Assembly (NCBI GenBank): GCA_016808115.1
Contig: JAEQBH010002444.1
Span: 1-64,000 of the forward strand
Source: Tetrastigma voinierianum
Lineage: Eukaryota; Streptophyta; Magnoliopsida; Vitales; Vitaceae
DNA length: 64,000 bases
Direction of reading: 5' to 3'
Positions 1-10,924 of this stretch are shown piece after piece. A program made the position numbers and the translations under genes. Positions within the stretch are counted from its first letter, which is position 1. The number at the start of each line of letters is the position of its first letter. The notes beneath the pieces are model-generated. The model did no database searches, had not been told where the DNA came from, and was given only the letters and a program-made list of their open reading frames with translations.

Positions 1-129
1 TCTTGAGGCCTTATTGTGAGCATTGTTCTATTTTGCGCGCTTCCCACTTCATTATACCTCTTAGACCTGAATGACTGTTTTGATGGTCAACTTTTCTAAT
101 GGTACAGGCGGTCTGAATTTTCACCATGG

Positions 130-862
130 ATGATCTTAACTGACTTTAATAACGAGAACCTCCCCAAGCTACTGATGATGCATTCGGAGTGCGGGAACAA
201 TCAAAGCCCGGCAAGATCCAATAGATCAAGAGGATATGTTTTGAGAGAATGACTATCGCCAATGATATTTGGCTATCTTCTCTCAAACCGAAGCTTACCT
301 AATTTCGAATCGTTGAGAGCGCTTCAAACGCACTGGAGCAGTCCTTTGGTAGCGTGCATTGACGGGCTGAATTGACCACCATGAAATATGATGGTCAAAA
401 AAGGTATTCAACAACACAACATGACCAAAAAGGCCGCAGCTGGCACCAGGGATGGGTATGGATGAGTCCTCGGCATTACTGTCCTTAATTACTATCATAG
501 TTTGTTCCATTCAAAATCCACTATAATACTAACAGACTGGAACTTGAATGAGCTCACCAAGAAAAGTATACAAGGGGAAGTGGAGATTAAGACAAGAAGG
601 ACATAATCTGCTTCTTGCTTTTGGGAACTCATGGAGTCATGAAGAAGAAAGGGAAATTCAAAAAGGGAAAGAACTTTCCACCTAAGAAAAGTGGACCTGG
701 GGAAGGTAGCCAGAGTCATGATGGAAAATTCACGGTAAGTTGCTACTTTTGTGGCAAGAAAGGGCATGTGAAGAAGGACTGTATCAAGCGCAAGGCTTGG
801 TTCGAAAAGAGAGGTATAAATCTTTCTTTTGTATGTTATGAATCCAATCTTACTGAAGTTCC
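130..862 (+). pseudogene. copia gag remnant with zinc knuckle
   Basis: Gag forms the particle and binds element RNA. The clearest part is a CCHC zinc knuckle at about 740-785, CYFCGKKGHVKKDC (C-X2-C-X4-H-X4-C), preceded by a lysine-rich stretch at 640-730. Further upstream, broken pieces in several frames match the copia gag body, for example TTMKYDG near 380 and an LNELTKK piece near 545. At least two frameshifts and several stops separate these pieces. The longest open stretch, 615-878, keeps only the C-terminal third. The start of gag is outside or just inside the window and cannot be set. Confidence 0.75.
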
Positions 863-869
863 TTCAAAT

Positions 870-1850
870 ACTGGGTGATTGATCTCTGTTTCACAACTTT
901 ACAGGGGACTAATTTAATGCAGGATTCCTTTACAACCAAAAACCAAAGGAAAGCAAAGTCTCTCATAAAACCACCGCGTCGAGTGGTAGGCCGTTGGTAC
1001 CTATCGCTACTATTATGAGACTGGCCACTTTATGGGATCTTTAAACACTTTTACGTATCTTATATTTCTAGGAATTTAGTTTCCTTGTCCAAATTAGACA
1101 TTGATATTTGTTTTATTTATTCGACACTTGAAATGATATAAATTTATTATGTTATTCAGAATAAAATGATAGATTTATAGAATTAATTCATGAATTATGA
1201 CAAACTTTGTTGAACTTCATCTTAATGTTAACAATAACGTGACATTTAATGAAATTCAACTCAGATGAAGACTAGGGCACATCTCTAGGGAAAGAATAGA
1301 GAAGAAGAAGGAAGGAATTTTACAAAAATTCGACTTCATCGATTTTCATGTATGCGTAGATCGCATAAAGTGGAAAGCAAACTAAACATACAGTACAAAG
1401 GTACAAGAAGTAATTATCTTTGAGATAATTCATATTGCATATTTGGTAGGATCCACTCTGCTCCATGTTTCACAGAGAGGAAATATTTATCAAACTTACA
1501 GATGATCATCTCATGGTAATGTTTATCTAATGCATGAAAAGTCTCGTGCCATCGACATCTTCGAGATGTTCATAATGAGCTTATATAATAATTAGATAAA
1601 AAGACAAATTGTGAGACCGATCGAGGCTGAATATTATGGCGTGATATGATGAATCAGACAAATCCCGGTCCTTTTGCCAAATTCCTTGAAAAGCATGGCA
1701 TTCGTGCTCGCATTATCAATGCCCTGAAACTCACACATCGGTGTCACGAAAGGCGTAATCGCACATTAATGGAAATGGTTAGAGTAAGGGATGAAGTTAC
1801 CTTCAGACTCATTTCATTGTGGGTGAAGCCTTAAAACCGCAATGTATATC
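870..1850 (+). pseudogene. copia protease, GAG-pre-integrase and integrase remnants
   Basis: After gag, a badly damaged protease region leads into ISRNLVSLSKLD near 1065-1100, the usual link between copia protease and the pre-integrase domain. RLGHISRERIEK (near 1268-1305) and the following cysteine region are the pre-integrase zinc finger, with one cysteine codon changed to arginine. Integrase core traces follow: a GNVYLMHEKSRAID piece near 1515-1555, FAKFLEKHGI near 1673-1705, and ERRNRTLMEMVR near 1750-1785, which includes the third catalytic acidic residue. The segment between HGI and ERRNRT, normally carrying a conserved PGTPQQNG-type motif, is degraded. Frameshifts are frequent, so no integrase could be made. 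Confidence 0.75.
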
Positions 1851-2400
1851 TTGAATCAGAATTAGTAAGGCAATAAAACCCTTTCGAAGTATGGACTGGT
1901 AGAAACCTAGCTTGAGACATATACATATACGCGGGGTTATGCTAGTCGAGGCAAGAATCTAGGACCCACACGTAGAAAAAGCTTGATTCAAGAACGATAT
2001 CTCGGATATTTCATTGGCTATCCCATAAATCGAAAGTGCAGGATGGATTGTCTAAACCACAAGTAGGAGAATAGCTTGAAAACCCAGAATGCCGCATTCT
2101 TAGAGAATGGTGAAATTAAATGGGAGTACGAACCAAGAAAGGTATATGTTGAAGAAATAAGAGTGGATATCCCACCACTCTTTTACCTCAAGAAAATTAT
2201 TGTCCTCAACCTCACTAACAAGTTGAGGAAAATGAGCAACATAATAGAGTTGGTTCATTACCACCAAAATATTGTCATTGAAAATGTCAGCCAATACCAC
2301 ACCGGTGACTCGAGGAGATCTCAAAGAGAAAGGAGACCCTCGCCATTATAGATGATTATGTGGTGTATTTACAGAATCTGATTTTATTATTGGGATAAAA
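1851..2400 (+). pseudogene. copia integrase C-terminal tail and linker to RT
   Basis: This stretch joins the integrase core to reverse transcriptase. FEVWTGRN near 1885-1910 and RYLGYFIGYPINRK near 1995-2030 (partly frameshifted) match the conserved C-terminal copia integrase region. An open stretch from 2076 to 2351 begins KTQNAAFLENGEIKWEYEPRK and corresponds to the acidic linker before RT. It ends in an RRSQRERRPSPL tail. The opposite-strand ORF at 2100-2324 is only a shadow of it. Confidence 0.6.
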
Positions 2401-3110
2401 GTGATCCGCTGCTTTCACAAGCCATGGAAAGTGATGATTCTAGTAAATGGATGGAAGCTAGAATGAAGAGTTGAAATCTATGGCCCATAATCTGTCTAGA
2501 TCTCATCAAATTTAATAGTTGTAAAAACCGTCTACGTAAATGGGTCTTTAAGACAGTTACCACGCTGAAGGCAATATCGAATCATCAAGGCCGACTTGTA
2601 GCCAAAGGTTTCACTCAAAAGGAAGGTATTGATTACAAAGATACATTCTCCCGCCTAAGATTCGCTTAGAATCATCATGGCATCAGAGCTCATTTTTGAT
2701 TTAGAGTTACATCAAATTGATGTGGAAAAACCGTGATTCTTAAATGGGAATTCGATGAAGATATCTACATGGAACAACCCGAAGGGTTCACAAAGAAAGG
2801 AAATGAACACTCGGCTTGCAAATTAAAGAAATCCATTTACGGTCTTAAACAAGTTTCCGCACAATGGTATATTAGTTTAATACCATTACATCTTTCGGAT
2901 TTAAAGAGAACATTGTCGACGTTGTATATATCTCAAAGTTATGGGAGCAAGTTTATATTTCCTCGATACGTATGTGGATGATATTTTGCTTGCTAGCAAA
3001 GGATCTTGGTTTATTAGGTGAAACCAAGGAATATCTCTCTAAAACTTTCATATGGTTGATACGGGCGAGGCAAACTATGTTATCGCATCGATCTTAGGAT
3101 CGACCTCAAG
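2401..3110 (+). pseudogene. copia reverse transcriptase remnant, YVDD motif kept
   Basis: The RT domain is recognisable in pieces: HQGRLVAKGFTQKEGIDYKD near 2585-2640, HQIDVEK then FLNG near 2710-2750, EDIYMEQPEGFTKK near 2757-2797, and CKLKKSIYGLKQVSAQWY near 2817-2870. The polymerase active-site motif TYVDDILLASK survives at about 2968-3000, with YVDD codons at 2971-2982. A frameshift lies between KLKKSIYGLKQ and YVDD, and further stops lie upstream. Catalytic aspartates are present in the DNA, but the protein cannot be made as one chain. The motifs are Ty1/copia type. Confidence 0.85.
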
Positions 3111-3129
3111 GAGTGCTAGGTTTATCTCG

Positions 3130-3930
3130 TAAAGGATATATTGATCGGGTTTGTAGAGATTTAATATGCAATATGTTCATCTAGTATTGTACCTATATTG
3201 AAAGGTGACAAATTAAGTAAAATGCAGTTAAGTGCTCAAGGAATAACATGGAAAGGGAGCAAATGAAGAAAATTCCTTATGCATCAGCTATGGGGAGTTT
3301 GATGTACGCTCAAACATGTACAAGACCGGATATCAGCTTTGCTGTAGGTATGTTAGGAAGATACCAAAGTGATCCAGGATTCGAACACTGGAAAGCTGCA
3401 AAGAAAGTGATGAGGTACTTACAAGGGACAAAGGATTATATGCTCACATATAAAAGATCTGAACAATTAGAGAGGTTGTCGGTTACTCGGATTCTGATTA
3501 TGGTGGTTGTCTCGAGCTTAAATTCAACTTCATGATTTGTCTTTATGCTAGCAAATGGGGTAATCTCATGGAAGAGTGAAAAACAATCACCATCGTCATC
3601 CACGATGGAAGCCGAGTTTGTTGTTTGTTTTGAAGCTTTCAAGTCATGCTTTGGTTATGAATTTTTATTCCTGTGGCTTCGTGTTGTTTCGACTCTATCA
3701 AGTAAACCCTCGAGAATATATTGCGGATAACACCGCAATCATGTCTCTAAGAATGGCAAATTTTCTAGTGGATCGAAACACATGGATTTAAAGTATTTAT
3801 GCAAAGAAAGAGTCCGTAAAACAACAAGTGTCAATTGAAAATATTAGGACCACACTTATGGTTGCTGATCCATAACTAAAGGATTACCTCCAAAGATATT
3901 TAGAACATGTTATGAGGATGGGCCTTTTTG
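3130..3930 (+). pseudogene. copia RNase H remnant and end of pol
   Basis: Open stretch 3248-3535 contains YASAMGSLMYAQTCTRPDI, AVGMLGRYQSDPG and MRYLQGTKDYMLTYKRS, the connection and first half of copia RNase H. The acidic YSDSDYGG motif is at about 3482-3505. A frameshift follows, and the chain resumes at 3545 with MLANGVISWKSEKQ and STMEAEF, the segment carrying the catalytic glutamate. The final tract near 3880-3930 matches the conserved C-terminal LTKGLPPK-type ending after stops. RNase H would normally remove the RNA strand of the RNA/DNA hybrid. Confidence 0.85.
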
Positions 3931-4269
3931 AAAGTAATCCATAATGAATGGTGGTTATGTAATTGACAATTCATGGATTAAAATTGCTTCGCTTATTCTT
4001 GTTTTCAATTATGAGCATCGCTTTATTGTTTGATAAATGTTAATTGTCTCGACAAGACAAATTACAAAGGGGCTATTTGGCATTATAGACTAGGTTAGTA
4101 AGGATTATTGATGTGTGGGCATGGAAGTGAATGACATTATGGTCATGTGACCGCCTATGACTGTGATTATGATCTAAACCGATTCAAGATTATGGTATAT
4201 GATTTTGGACGATTGCTGAGTTTATTGGAAATCGTGATCACGTATAGTTTTCATAATCGGTTTAGTGGG

Positions 4270-4282
4270 CCAAGTGGGAGAA
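4270..4282 (+). other. polypurine tract of the first copia element
   Basis: CCAAGTGGGAGAA lies directly before TGTTATTTCC, the expected arrangement of plus-strand primer and 3' LTR start in plant copia elements. Confidence 0.75.
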
Positions 4283-4980
4283 TGTTATTTCCACATTAAA
4301 ATTAAGGGCGGCCCACTCCACCTAGTGTTTAGCCAATTAAAAGAATACCCAATATTTAAACCAAAGAGATTTACCTGGAGTGGGTAAATTATAATAAATA
4401 GAATTTATTATAAGAACGGTTATTTATAATAAATATACTTATTATAAGAATCCTATTTATAATAAATATAATTTATTATATGAACAGCTATTCGACCACA
4501 ATGCTTATAGTCAGCTTTGAACGTGTATATATAGAAACCCTTCATATGCGGTTAGAGCACTCTTCCATCAATTACAGAAAACAATTCTGTATATCAAAGT
4601 TTGATAAGGAGAAGAAGAGATCAAAGATTTAAGATCTATAAACCTAAGGAAAGAGACTAAGGATTTAAGATCTATAAACCCGAAGGGAAATCTTCCATAA
4701 GCTGCGTTGTTCTTCAAACGTTATGCAATCTATATGTTTATTTTTTATTTATTATTATTATCAGAGATGAGTTTGAATTCGATGATCTGAAATATTGTGT
4801 GTTAATTTCCGTATTAAGGTTTACAATTTAACCATCTAAAATAATTTGAATGGAATTATTTTATTTTTTTATCAAATGTTCTTTAATAAAAAGAAAGTCT
4901 AAACTAGAAGAATCGGAGATTTCACTGAGTAGAAGTAACACTTGGAATTAAATCAGTGTTATGATTATCTATTTGCAGCA
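4283..4980 (+). repeat. 3' LTR of the first copia element
   Basis: The LTR starts with TGTTATTTCC after the polypurine tract. A TATA-like TATATATAG lies at about 4525-4533. Downstream is a direct repeat of roughly 35 bp (about 4616-4645 and 4650-4682) built around GATTTAAGATCTATAAACC. The end is placed at TTGCAGCA (4980) because a CA end is expected, but this cannot be checked without the 5' LTR. The following AT-rich sequence to about 5040 could still belong to it. Confidence 0.6.
4388..4489. repeat. three tandem 33-bp units, each an imperfect palindrome
   Basis: Three units start at 4388, 4422 and 4455. Each contains TTATAATAAATA followed by its near inverse (TTTATTATA) and a short spacer of the AAGAACGG/AAGAATCC/TGAACAGC type. 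The array sits in the LTR upstream of the TATA-like box, so it is in promoter territory. Confidence 0.7.
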
Positions 4981-5564
4981 GGTTCAAGAACAAGTATTGT
5001 GAAGAACATGAATTTTGGATTTGTCCAAGATCAAGGTACGTAGTATAGCCTTGGAATACCTCTTGACACTACACATTTCGCTACTTAGCATGCCATATTC
5101 CTAAACCAGGTCAATGGGTCTAAATAGCTACTTTTAGGAATTGATCATCTTTAAGATTTAGCTGTTTTTTCTAAACCAGTACTTAACAACCATTTCTTAT
5201 GATTGAAAACGGCTTACCCCCATAGACAGGGTAACTTAAGTCTTCTCTAATGTAATTGATATCTCATTCATCAATTCAATTAGAATGCTCTCTCTCCTTG
5301 ATTAGAGCCTTAACTAACACAGGATCAAGATTATCCTACCAAATTGAGATTAAACCTCTAAACATTAAACTGACTAATCAACAAATGGTCCTTATTCCTC
5401 GGGAATACACTTCTGCTGTCATCCAAAAGGGAACGTTGAAGTCAAAGGATAGAACATCACCTATGATGCACCAAAGTGACACTTAGAGTATATTGCAGGT
5501 AGTCCATCTCTGTGTCACTTAGAGGGATCTTGGAAATCATAGACGATGTTAACTCTTTCTCGCA
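4981..5564. other. unassigned DNA between copia LTR and Athila-like LTR
   Basis: No domain, RNA gene or recognised repeat was found here. The only open stretch, 5256-5486, has no recognisable motif. GTGTCACTTAGAG-type words recur near 5473-5490 and 5512-5525, hinting at decayed repeat sequence. Confidence 0.4.
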
Positions 5565-6119
5565 TGTAACACCTGATATACGCAACGTACCACCACAAGA
5601 GCGCATCAATTAGATCAATCCAGTTTTCATACCCAAAACATCATTTAATACTACAAACAATCATCAAAACACCAAATTCCTTCCCAAAGGGAGCTCATCC
5701 TTCCATAACTAGATCACAAATGACAATGACTAGTTGATCAAACAAATTCATTGAAATTGTAATCAAACTAAATAAACTGGATTCCAGAAAATTTTCTAAA
5801 TGACACTTAAGTTCAAACATAAATGAAACTTGATATACAATGATCCCAAATTCTCCACGATTCAACCTAGATCATCCAATTTCCACTTAAGAAGAAAGAA
5901 AAATAAATCCATAAAGTAAGAAGAAATTAAAAAGAAAAAAAAAGAAAAGAAAAATATACAAAAGAGACTTCAGCTCCTCCTAAAAAGCTCAAGGATGGTT
6001 GAAAGTTGCGTACTCTATCCTAGGGGCTTCTATTTATAGGCTCTAATCATTGGGCCCTGAAAACGAGGCGAAAAACACAGATCTCAAAAAGCCCACGATT
6101 CTACCCTAATTATACCTAA

Positions 6120-6431
6120 GGTCGTGGCTAATGTCACGACATTGCTGCTGTGATGTCGTGAATCTTAAAAGGGAGTCGCGACTCTGGATTCTGCATGTCC
6201 ATACAATGTTGTGACTCTGAGTTTCAATGTCGCGACTCTGCTCTGCTACCGCTACTTTGCATGTGATGTCGTGACTCTTAAAAGGGAGTCGTGACTTTGG
6301 AATTGATGTTGCAACTTTGCATGTTGTTGCTGAATTCTAATGTCGCGACTTCGAGTTCTGATGTCGCAACTCTGATCTTTTTATTATGAAGCCTTCATCC
6401 AATGTTGCGACTCTGATTCCCGATGTTGCCA
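6120..6431. repeat. array of GTCGCGAC-centred short palindromes, left part
   Basis: Irregularly spaced copies of ATGTCGCGACTCTG and decayed forms (GTCACGAC, GTTGTGAC, GTTGCGAC) recur every 14-40 bp. The 8-bp core GTCGCGAC is its own reverse complement. Variants are mostly C-to-T or G-to-A changes, the pattern expected from decay of methylated cytosines. Confidence 0.75.
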
Positions 6432-8129
6432 CATTATGTAACACCCCGAAATGTACCCTAGTAGTTTTCGACATGTTTAGGGTATTTTGTAAGCGTAATT
6501 TGAATGTTTCGTGATTTAAATGCGAAACATGGAAACGAGAGACCCAGAAATTTTCAAGACACAAGGACAAAATTGTAATTTGTCCAAAAAGGGGCTTAAA
6601 AGTCATAGTTGATGAGAATAGAGGCCCAAATAAAATAATGGGAAGTTGAAATTCAAATAGTCAAAAGTAGGAGGACCAAAAAGCAAATAAAGAAAATTTA
6701 CCAAAAAAATGAGTTTTTGAGGGCCAAACATGGCCTTAACAAAACATGGATTTAAAGACCAAAATTGGTCTCCATTTTGCAGGAGCTCAAAACTGATGTG
6801 GGAGGAAGGAGAGAAGCAAAGAGGAAGAGGAAGAGAAAGGTTAATAGAAAGAGAAGAGGAAAGCTGTCAACAAGGTATGGAACTAACCTTTGGGTATGAA
6901 TTTTGTATGAATTTCCATACAATTGCATGGTTATTAGTTGTACCCCAACCTGTGGTTTGTTAGGATTTCATCCTAACCAAAGATGCTGAAATTAGTTAGT
7001 GTTCAAATGGCACAAGAAAAGCAGTGAATCCTTCCTTCGGTGAACTATTCATGGTTTAATTGTAAGTAAATGAGTTAGGGTTTAGAACAAACCCTAATTA
7101 GCCTATATGATTGGGTTGTGTATGGGTCATAACCCATATTAGAGTGGGTTTGAGAGTAATTTATGATGGATTCTTGAAATAAGATAAGTATTGAAAGAGG
7201 ATTTGAGAATAAAAGAGATTATAAGATGAATTTGAAATGGTTTTGAGGTGTATATGGAGTATAGAGTTGATTTGGATATCAACATATGGAAAAAAAAGGG
7301 AGAAAATACACATTCTGGGCATTTTCGGGGGACATGTACCGGTACACCTTGAACATGTACCTAAGACACCCTTCCGTAATCCCACATGCACCCAAGACAT
7401 GTTATATGCACTGGTACAATCCTCGCTCTATTTCGACCAGTTTTCGTAATTTAGACATAACTTGCTCAATTCTTATTCGATTTGAGTGATTCAAGTGACT
7501 AATTAAACTAGACTTCAAGGAGAACCAAACATCCAGAAATAGACATCGTCATATTCTGACTCTAAGTGGTCTAAAATTTCACTCAAAGTAGGGCTATAAT
7601 CCAGTCAAATTATGCTTCAGTTGCTCATAGAGTAGTCTCGATTGCTGGACGTGAATCTGAGTTTCTGGGTCTTGATTAAAGTGGATTCAAGTTGGAAATG
7701 AACCCTTAGCAGCTTAGTTTCAAATGAATACAAAGAACTTAGGTCAGGTATGAAGTTGCTTCCTGAAAAAAATAAGAAATTCAGACCTGCTCCTAGTGTA
7801 TCCTAAACCGACTAGTTTGGCATGAAAATGCCATAACTTAGTTCGGATGATTCAATTGAATGATTCCACTTTAAGAAAAGTAGATGTACTGAGGGACAAG
7901 AATACATGAATGCCAGGTGAATACATTAGTATTCCTCAGAGTATATCCAATGCCATATGGAATAGGCATGTGAAACTCGAATTAGATATGAAACATGAAA
8001 ATGAACTCGAAATATGAACATGAACATGAATATGAAAGAGAGTCGTCATGATCACGTAATGTGATTAAGAAAGGTTATAGTCTAAGACATATGACAAATA
8101 TGACTACCTAGGACCGAAGAATGAATGAG

Positions 8130-8500
8130 TGGATCGCCCCGTTGGTGCTTCGCGACTCCCGTTAGTGCTCCCAAGACTCCCCGCTTGGTGCGCTTCTACA
8201 CTCCCCGCTGGTGATCCGACACCCGCTGGTGCTCCAAGACTCCCTGGTGCCGCACTCCTCGCCGGGTGCTACGACACTCCTTCGTGGTTAGCCACATTTT
8301 GATTGCGCTCCTAAGACTCCTCGGCCAGGCTGCGACACTCCCTGCCGCTATGAGCAGCACGCCCCGATTGGTGCTCCGACACCCGCTGGTGCTACTAAGA
8401 CTTCGCTATGCATGAGCGCATCAGCCCCGATTGGTGCTCCTGACTCTCGCCGGGGTGTTACGACACTCCTGCTGCAGGAGCAGCACGTCCCGCACTGGGT
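8130..8500. repeat. GC-rich minisatellite in the solo LTR
   Basis: Degenerate units of about 20 bp, of the form CCCGCTGGTGCTCC-GACACTC, repeat across this stretch (for example CCCGCTTGGTGCG, CCCGCTGGTGATCC, CACCCGCTGGTGCTCC). Composition differs sharply from the AT-rich surroundings. ORFs here are by-products of the repeat. Confidence 0.7.
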
Positions 8501-9160
8501 ACACGAATATCAATACTTTATCGTACCTTCGGGTACTTATTGTACTGCGTCCTACTCATTTCTTATAATTGGTCTAGGTAGTCAGACAAACATATGATAA
8601 AACACTGAATAATGAATAAGAGTAAAGATCTGAATGTATCTCTGTATTTAATTGAGTTTTTTGCACCTACGGGCAATTCCCATATCCGATTAAGTCTCGT
8701 GGAAACCCACTCGCACCGTATCCCGGGATTAAGTTCTATGGTACTCACGCACTCGTATCCGATAAGTTCCTGGCACCCATCGGCAATTTTGTATCAAACA
8801 TAAGTATAAGTTCAGAGTACCCACCTGGTACTCTCAGACGGGTAAAGTAAGTTAAGTTCTATATTATAAGTATAAGTCCAAAGAGGTACCTACTGCAGTT
8901 CCTAACAAGTGTAACTCAATATTATGATTTAAACCAATAATCTGTTTGTTATTGGATATGTCTAATCGTATGAATCGTATATGTATCTCTGCTAGATCCA
9001 TATCCGCTATGGACTAATGTCCATATCTGAAATGTACTACATAAGTCTAATATAAAAACGACTTATCGCATCTAATGGTACCTTCAAGACAAGAATAAGA
9101 TCCGTAAGACAATAATAAGTTCTCGTGACAAGAAAAGATCCGTAAGATAAGTATATGTTC

Positions 9161-9400
9161 AGAAGACATGTATAAGATCTGAAATACATGTCTAAGTTCT
9201 GTAATACCAGTATAAGATCCGTAAGATAAGTATACGCTCTGTAAGACATGTATAAGATCTAAAATACATGTTTAAGTTCTGTAATACCAGTATAAGATCC
9301 GTAAGATAAGTCTATGCTCTGTAAGACATGTATAAGATCTAAAATACATGTATAAGTTCAGCACACACGATAAGATCCGAAATCCTGCACAAGTTCGTGA
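9161..9400. repeat. 80-bp tandem repeat in the solo LTR
   Basis: Three copies begin at 9161, 9241 and 9321 with AAGACATGTATAAGATCT, an exact spacing of 80 bp; the third copy is partial. Shorter related words (GTATAAGTTC, ATAAGATCCGTAAG) continue on both sides from about 9040 to 9840, so the 80-bp unit is itself built from smaller units of about 20 bp. Confidence 0.8.
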
Positions 9401-10374
9401 ATACAAGTATAAGTTTCGTAAGACCAGAATATACTTCGTAGTACAAGTATAAGATACGAAGTACCGGTATAAGTTTTATAGTACTTACAAATACTTTCGT
9501 ATAAGAATAAGTTCTGCAATACCAGTATACGTTCCGTAATATCTCTGTAAACTCCTACAGGAGATCGGAGATAGATATAAGTACCAATACGTGCATAAGT
9601 ACCTCTGTATAAGCATAAGTTCTGTAACTCCTACGGGAGATCCATATACACATAAGTCTGTTATAAGTATAAGTTCTAAATAAGAATGGTGTTTCTTTAA
9701 CTCCACTTGAGATCCAATACATTAAGAGTCTCGTTATATATAAGTTCCGAATACATAAGTTCTCAGAATCTGTATGGAGATCGAAACAAGTATAGGTAAA
9801 AATATAAGTATAAGTACATGTATAAGTTCAAGATCAGATGAGATCTGAACAAGCTAAGTCGTTACATGAACAATTGCAGATGTAATATGTGATATGGAAT
9901 TCCTCAAGATTCGATACCAAGCACTGTTATCTCTGTTAATCAGGTTTCAGGCATATGTTTCCCACTAAGCTGCAAAGCTTAAGACCGGCTTTTAATCCGT
10001 AGTAGCCGTGAGAAGACGTCAACAAACATCCGCATACAGCTGGGCCAACATACTTGTAAAGGTTCACTACACGTAGGTTCCGTGCTCTGATTTGTAAATG
10101 TAAAAGTACAGTTTTGTATTTGTAAATGGGACTCGATAAATGTATAACTTTTTTATGGACACCACCCAAAGTGGGTAGTTCTTTGATTTGTATGATAATA
10201 TTTTTGATTATGGCAAAGATGGGCCATATACCCACAGGTACCAGATCTGGCTTTAAAAAAAAAAAACCGTGTAAAGAGTCCTAGTATATGGTCCTCGACC
10301 CCGAAGGTTCAGATCCGCCAATCTAATTCCATCGGGAACGTGACACATTAAGTCCTGGTGTTGCTTTTGGAGTC

Positions 10375-10755
10375 ATGTTCCGATGTTGAGACTTTGGGAT
10401 GTCATGACATTAAATATGTAATGTCTCGACTCTGATATAATGTCACGACATTCCTCATCCGATGTTGCGATTCTAAGTTTCAATGTTGCGACATTCCTCT
10501 GTTAATGTTGCAACTTGACTACTTTTTCTAATGTCGCGACTCTGAGTTCTGATGTCTCGACTCTAGTTACCCAATGTCGCAACATTCCCCAACGATGTCA
10601 TGACTTTGAACTTGGTATTCGGCTTCTTTCAGCCGATGTCATGACTCTCTCCATCCGATGTCACGACATTGCTCAACTAATGTTGCAACTCTAATTTGAT
10701 GTCACAACATCCTTCACTTGATGTTGCAACATTCTTCAACGAATGTCGCGATTAT
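10375..10755. repeat. array of GTCGCGAC-centred short palindromes, right part
   Basis: This continues the array at 6120-6431 on the other side of the solo LTR, with AATGTCGCGACTCTGAG, GATGTTGCGACATTC and similar words. Composition and unit are identical in style, which supports the view that the solo LTR landed inside one array. Confidence 0.75.
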
Positions 10756-10924
10756 GCTCTTTTGATGGCTTTCTGTTTCTTTTCTTGTTGTTTTCTTTGT
10801 ATTTCGTTATTTTCCTGCAAAACACAAATTTGGGTGAATATTCCATAATTTTGCATTAAATTGAACTTTTAAGTCTCGAATTTACATTAAAAATGGACTT
10901 AAAAATATGTAAGTTTCATACTCA

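Larger units (their letters stand above)
1..4980 (+). mobile_element. Ty1/copia LTR retrotransposon, 5' end outside window, heavily decayed
   Basis: Gag, protease, integrase, reverse transcriptase and RNase H remnants follow each other on the plus strand in Ty1/copia order (integrase before RT). They are followed by a polypurine tract and a 3' LTR starting TGTTATTTCC at 4283. The 5' LTR and primer-binding site lie before base 1. Every domain carries stops or frameshifts, so this is a dead copy. The recognisable protein trace ends near 3930, and 3931-4269 is 3' untranslated sequence with no further motif. The 3' limit of about 4980 is uncertain because there is no second LTR in the window to compare with. 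Confidence 0.85.
6432..10350 (+). mobile_element. 3.9 kb solo LTR (6437-10345) with CATTA target duplication
   Basis: The insert starts TGTAACACCCCG at 6437 and ends GGGAACGTGACA at 10345, flanked by CATTA at 6432-6436 and 10346-10350. TG...CA ends with a 5-bp duplication mark an LTR insertion. No gag or pol motif and no internal LTR copy were seen, so it is best read as a solo LTR left by recombination. Its layout (TGTAACACC start, purine-rich tract at about 6785-6865, several minisatellite arrays, GTGACA-type end) resembles the long LTRs of the chromovirus-like elements elsewhere in this window. A non-autonomous element without coding capacity is a possible alternative. Length 3909 bp. Confidence 0.8.
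5565..10923 (-). repeat. Athila-like LTR, minus orientation, split by a solo LTR
   Basis: Two blocks, 5565-6436 and 10346-10923, read as one LTR of about 1.45 kb once the insertion between them is discounted. Read on the minus strand it begins near 10923. It then shows a TTTTGCAGG segment, a long array of ATGTCGCGAC-type palindromes on both sides of the insertion, a canonical TATAAATA box (plus positions 6031-6038), an A-rich region, and an end near 5565. The order of palindrome array then TATA matches the Athila-like LTRs at 43660 and 55600. Outer limits are approximate and I saw no convincing target duplication, so solo LTR versus remnant of a longer element is open. Confidence 0.5.

Noticed and set aside
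8130..9840. Regularly spaced repeats that might be taken for a CRISPR array
   Set aside because: Units are contiguous tandem repeats without unique spacers, inside a plant LTR with a target duplication.
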